Part shown: positions 62,201-64,000 of the stretch, piece after piece
Layout: every line of letters starts with the position of its first letter
How positions within the stretch are numbered: the first letter of the stretch is position 1
From: Cydia pomonella
Lineage: Eukaryota; Arthropoda; Insecta; Lepidoptera; Tortricidae
Direction of reading: 5' to 3'
Assembly: GCF_033807575.1 (NCBI RefSeq)
Contig: NC_084715.1
Coordinates: 11,953,349-12,017,348 of the forward strand
Length of the DNA stretch: 64,000 bases
The notes under the pieces: generated by a model
What the model was told of the DNA's origin: nothing
The model's database searches: none
The model's input: the letters and a program-made list of their open reading frames with translations, nothing else
Translations under genes and position numbers: made by a program

Positions 62201-63777
62201 GGTTTGGCCAGATCTTCGAGTCAGTCATACGAGGATTTAATATGGCTCATAAGAAATAGTAACTTAAAGTATAGATACATTTGGAACACAATTGATTTTG
62301 ATAGCATGAATAGTCATAAAAATATCGAGACACACGGCAGTGTGTCCAGTCAAGTTCAAAGAAAAAGTAGATAGGTATTTATATGAACCGGTATATTATT
62401 ACGCGTATATACCAAATTTGATAATATATGAATATACCTATATATAATATATCAAGTATGGTAAACTTGTACTGCTTGTACAGTAGAATTTTCTTTGGTT
62501 CTGGATCTGGTTTTGTATTGAGGACTATAAGAAATTTACTAGGAATGTCCAGATAATAGGTAAAGAAATATGGTGTCCAGACAAAGGTGGCATTTTGTTT
62601 GCTAAGGTGCTGCAAAGAAATGCGATTCAAAATAGCCCTTATTTATAACGAAGTAGTCGATGAATGTCACATTTTATTGATTACATTTCTAGACCACTTC
62701 CATAGTTCTTTTGCTCGATTATGACAGGGGTTGTCAAAGTATGGTACGCAAAACCGCAGGGGTTTGCCAGCGATCGTGAAGGGGTTCGCGACAAACGACA
62801 AGTTTACATTAAAGCAACATTGTGCATTGTATCTATAAAACTATCAACACTCATCAATTTCTTCATTATCAATCCTACTATTTGTCAAATACCTATCTAA
62901 ACGCAAATAATATTAAGTATTGTGTAAGTAGTAAATGACTAATGTGGATTAAATAATTATTTTATCAATTTTATTTTCATTTAATTAAATATATGAAAAG
63001 GAAATTCGTATTTTGATTTTATTTTATACATAAGTAGTGAATGACTAATACGGACTGATCATCAATCTTGTACTTATTCTCACTCCCCTTGTTTAGACAA
63101 CATTTAGGGACCACCTCATTTCAAAGTCAAACCAACTAACCAATCATTACAACCCCTAAAATAGAAATGATAAACCACAACAGTTAAAAGCAGCTGCTGT
63201 TCCTTTGAAACAGTTAATTGCCAGCCCATGTGTTTACAGCTTACTTTGCCTTTAAAAAACACTGAGTCAGGCTCTGGTTTCCCAACTATTTTTATCCATT
63301 AATTAAGGGTGGAATTAGCTGTGTTGTATGTAATTGTGCTGTAATTCATTTTTAATTCAAGCACAACATTAATAATGTTTTGTATTTTTTTTATTTTTAT
63401 TTAAACCAATACAAAGAAACTACAAAGGCTTGTGTCAAAATGTGGAGATTTTCACTATTAAAACCAGAAGCAAAGAAAATCCTGACGTACACTACAAGTC
63501 TACCAAAATGGACTGTAATGAACCTGTTGTTGAATGTGTTGTACACTCAGCATTAATAGTAGGGGATGAAACTGTTGTAGGTAGTTTCAATCACAGGATA
63601 TCTTAAGAAACCAGTTGTCATCTGAGCTCGGTATTTGATTTATAACATGGTGACAGCGTTGGGATATGAACCCACACCCTTTCAGCCTGGTGACTAAAAT
63701 CAAAAGCTTCAAAAGTATCACCCATGCTGGAATTCTTTTTCAAATGGTATCTGTATAAAGATTCAGAAACTGATAAT

Positions 63778-63960
63778 ACAGGGGAAAGTCCAAGGTAAAC
63801 GGAAATGTGGAAGAAGAAGTACCTCGTGGCTCAAAAACCTCAGGCGCTGGTTCAACATGAACACCAGATCGCTGTTTCGAGCTGCAGCATCAAAAGTAAA
63901 AAAATAGTCCTAATGATAGCCAACCTCAGGCAGGAGATGGCACCATAGGAAGATGGAGAA
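63778..63960 (+). mobile_element. LINE RT C-terminal remnant, plus strand
   Basis: The plus strand encodes QGKVQGKRKCGRRRTSWLKN, LRRWFNMNTRSLFRAAASKV, a stop, and then LMIANLRQEMAP after a small frame break. GKR..GRRR.SWL.N.R.W....LFRAA is the usual tail of RTE-like LINE polymerases in insects. The upstream RT domain is not recognisable in the preceding 400 bases. Confidence 0.7.
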
Positions 63961-64000
63961 TTAGTATTTCTACAGTTCTCATTCTCAAGTATCTGTCTCA

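Larger units (their letters stand above)
59523..64000 (-). other. RhoGEF 5' intron or upstream DNA
   Basis: AT-rich. It holds two inverted-repeat elements (59887-60038, 61101-61245), a LINE 3' end (62041-62200) and another LINE C-terminus (63778-63960). No additional exon of the minus-strand gene is recognised. Confidence 0.6.

Noticed and set aside
63650..63705. tRNA-derived SINE on the minus strand (GGGTTCATATCCC box)
   Set aside because: Only one box B-like word; no box A at the right distance and no body shared with the other SINEs.

Overview
The window looks like nuclear DNA of a lepidopteran insect (moth or butterfly). The AT-rich intergenic and intronic DNA is full of repeats typical of that order: tRNA-derived SINEs with a GGTTC box, the CTAGCTTTTGCCCGCGG-type repeat, RTE/Jockey/CR1-like LINE tails, a Tc1/mariner element and many foldback MITEs. 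The coding exons are short, GC-rich and bounded by GT-AG splice sites. There is no sign of a bacterial, phage or viral genome.

Left part (1-8740). The first 85 bases are probably the 5' end of a minus-strand gene that runs off the left edge. A decayed non-LTR reverse transcriptase lies at 905-1905. A complete three-exon CHCHD2/CHCHD10-type mitochondrial gene is on the plus strand (2274-3319). It is followed by a tandem, diverged paralogue (4621-5548) with the same splice positions and the same twin CX9C domain, but with no first exon that I can see and with an extra decayed copy of exon 2 in its intron. The rest is intergenic.

Right part (8741-59522, minus strand). One very large gene occupies almost everything else: a Rho guanine-nucleotide exchange factor of the ARHGEF17 (TEM4)-like type. 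I place thirteen exons whose splice phases all agree and which give one continuous frame of 1234 codons plus stop. From the N-terminal side they encode a linker, a DH domain (exons from 29296 to 17481), a PH domain (14415 to 11619) and a WD40-like C-terminal domain (11470 to 8741). Further 5' exons must lie beyond the window. The introns, up to 13 kb, hold the mobile elements.

Most unusual: the penultimate exon (11470-11291), with its splice donor, is present as six head-to-tail copies (177/164-bp units, 10414-11449) that share a single acceptor. Also notable are blocks of a 41-bp repeat with the palindromic core GCACGGATCCGTGC, placed around a small plus-strand ORF in an intron; relics of exons of both gene families beside the real exons; two short GC-rich candidate plus-strand exons in the 13-kb intron; and a mariner element inserted in a repeat whose uninterrupted copy is also in the window, so the empty site can be read directly.
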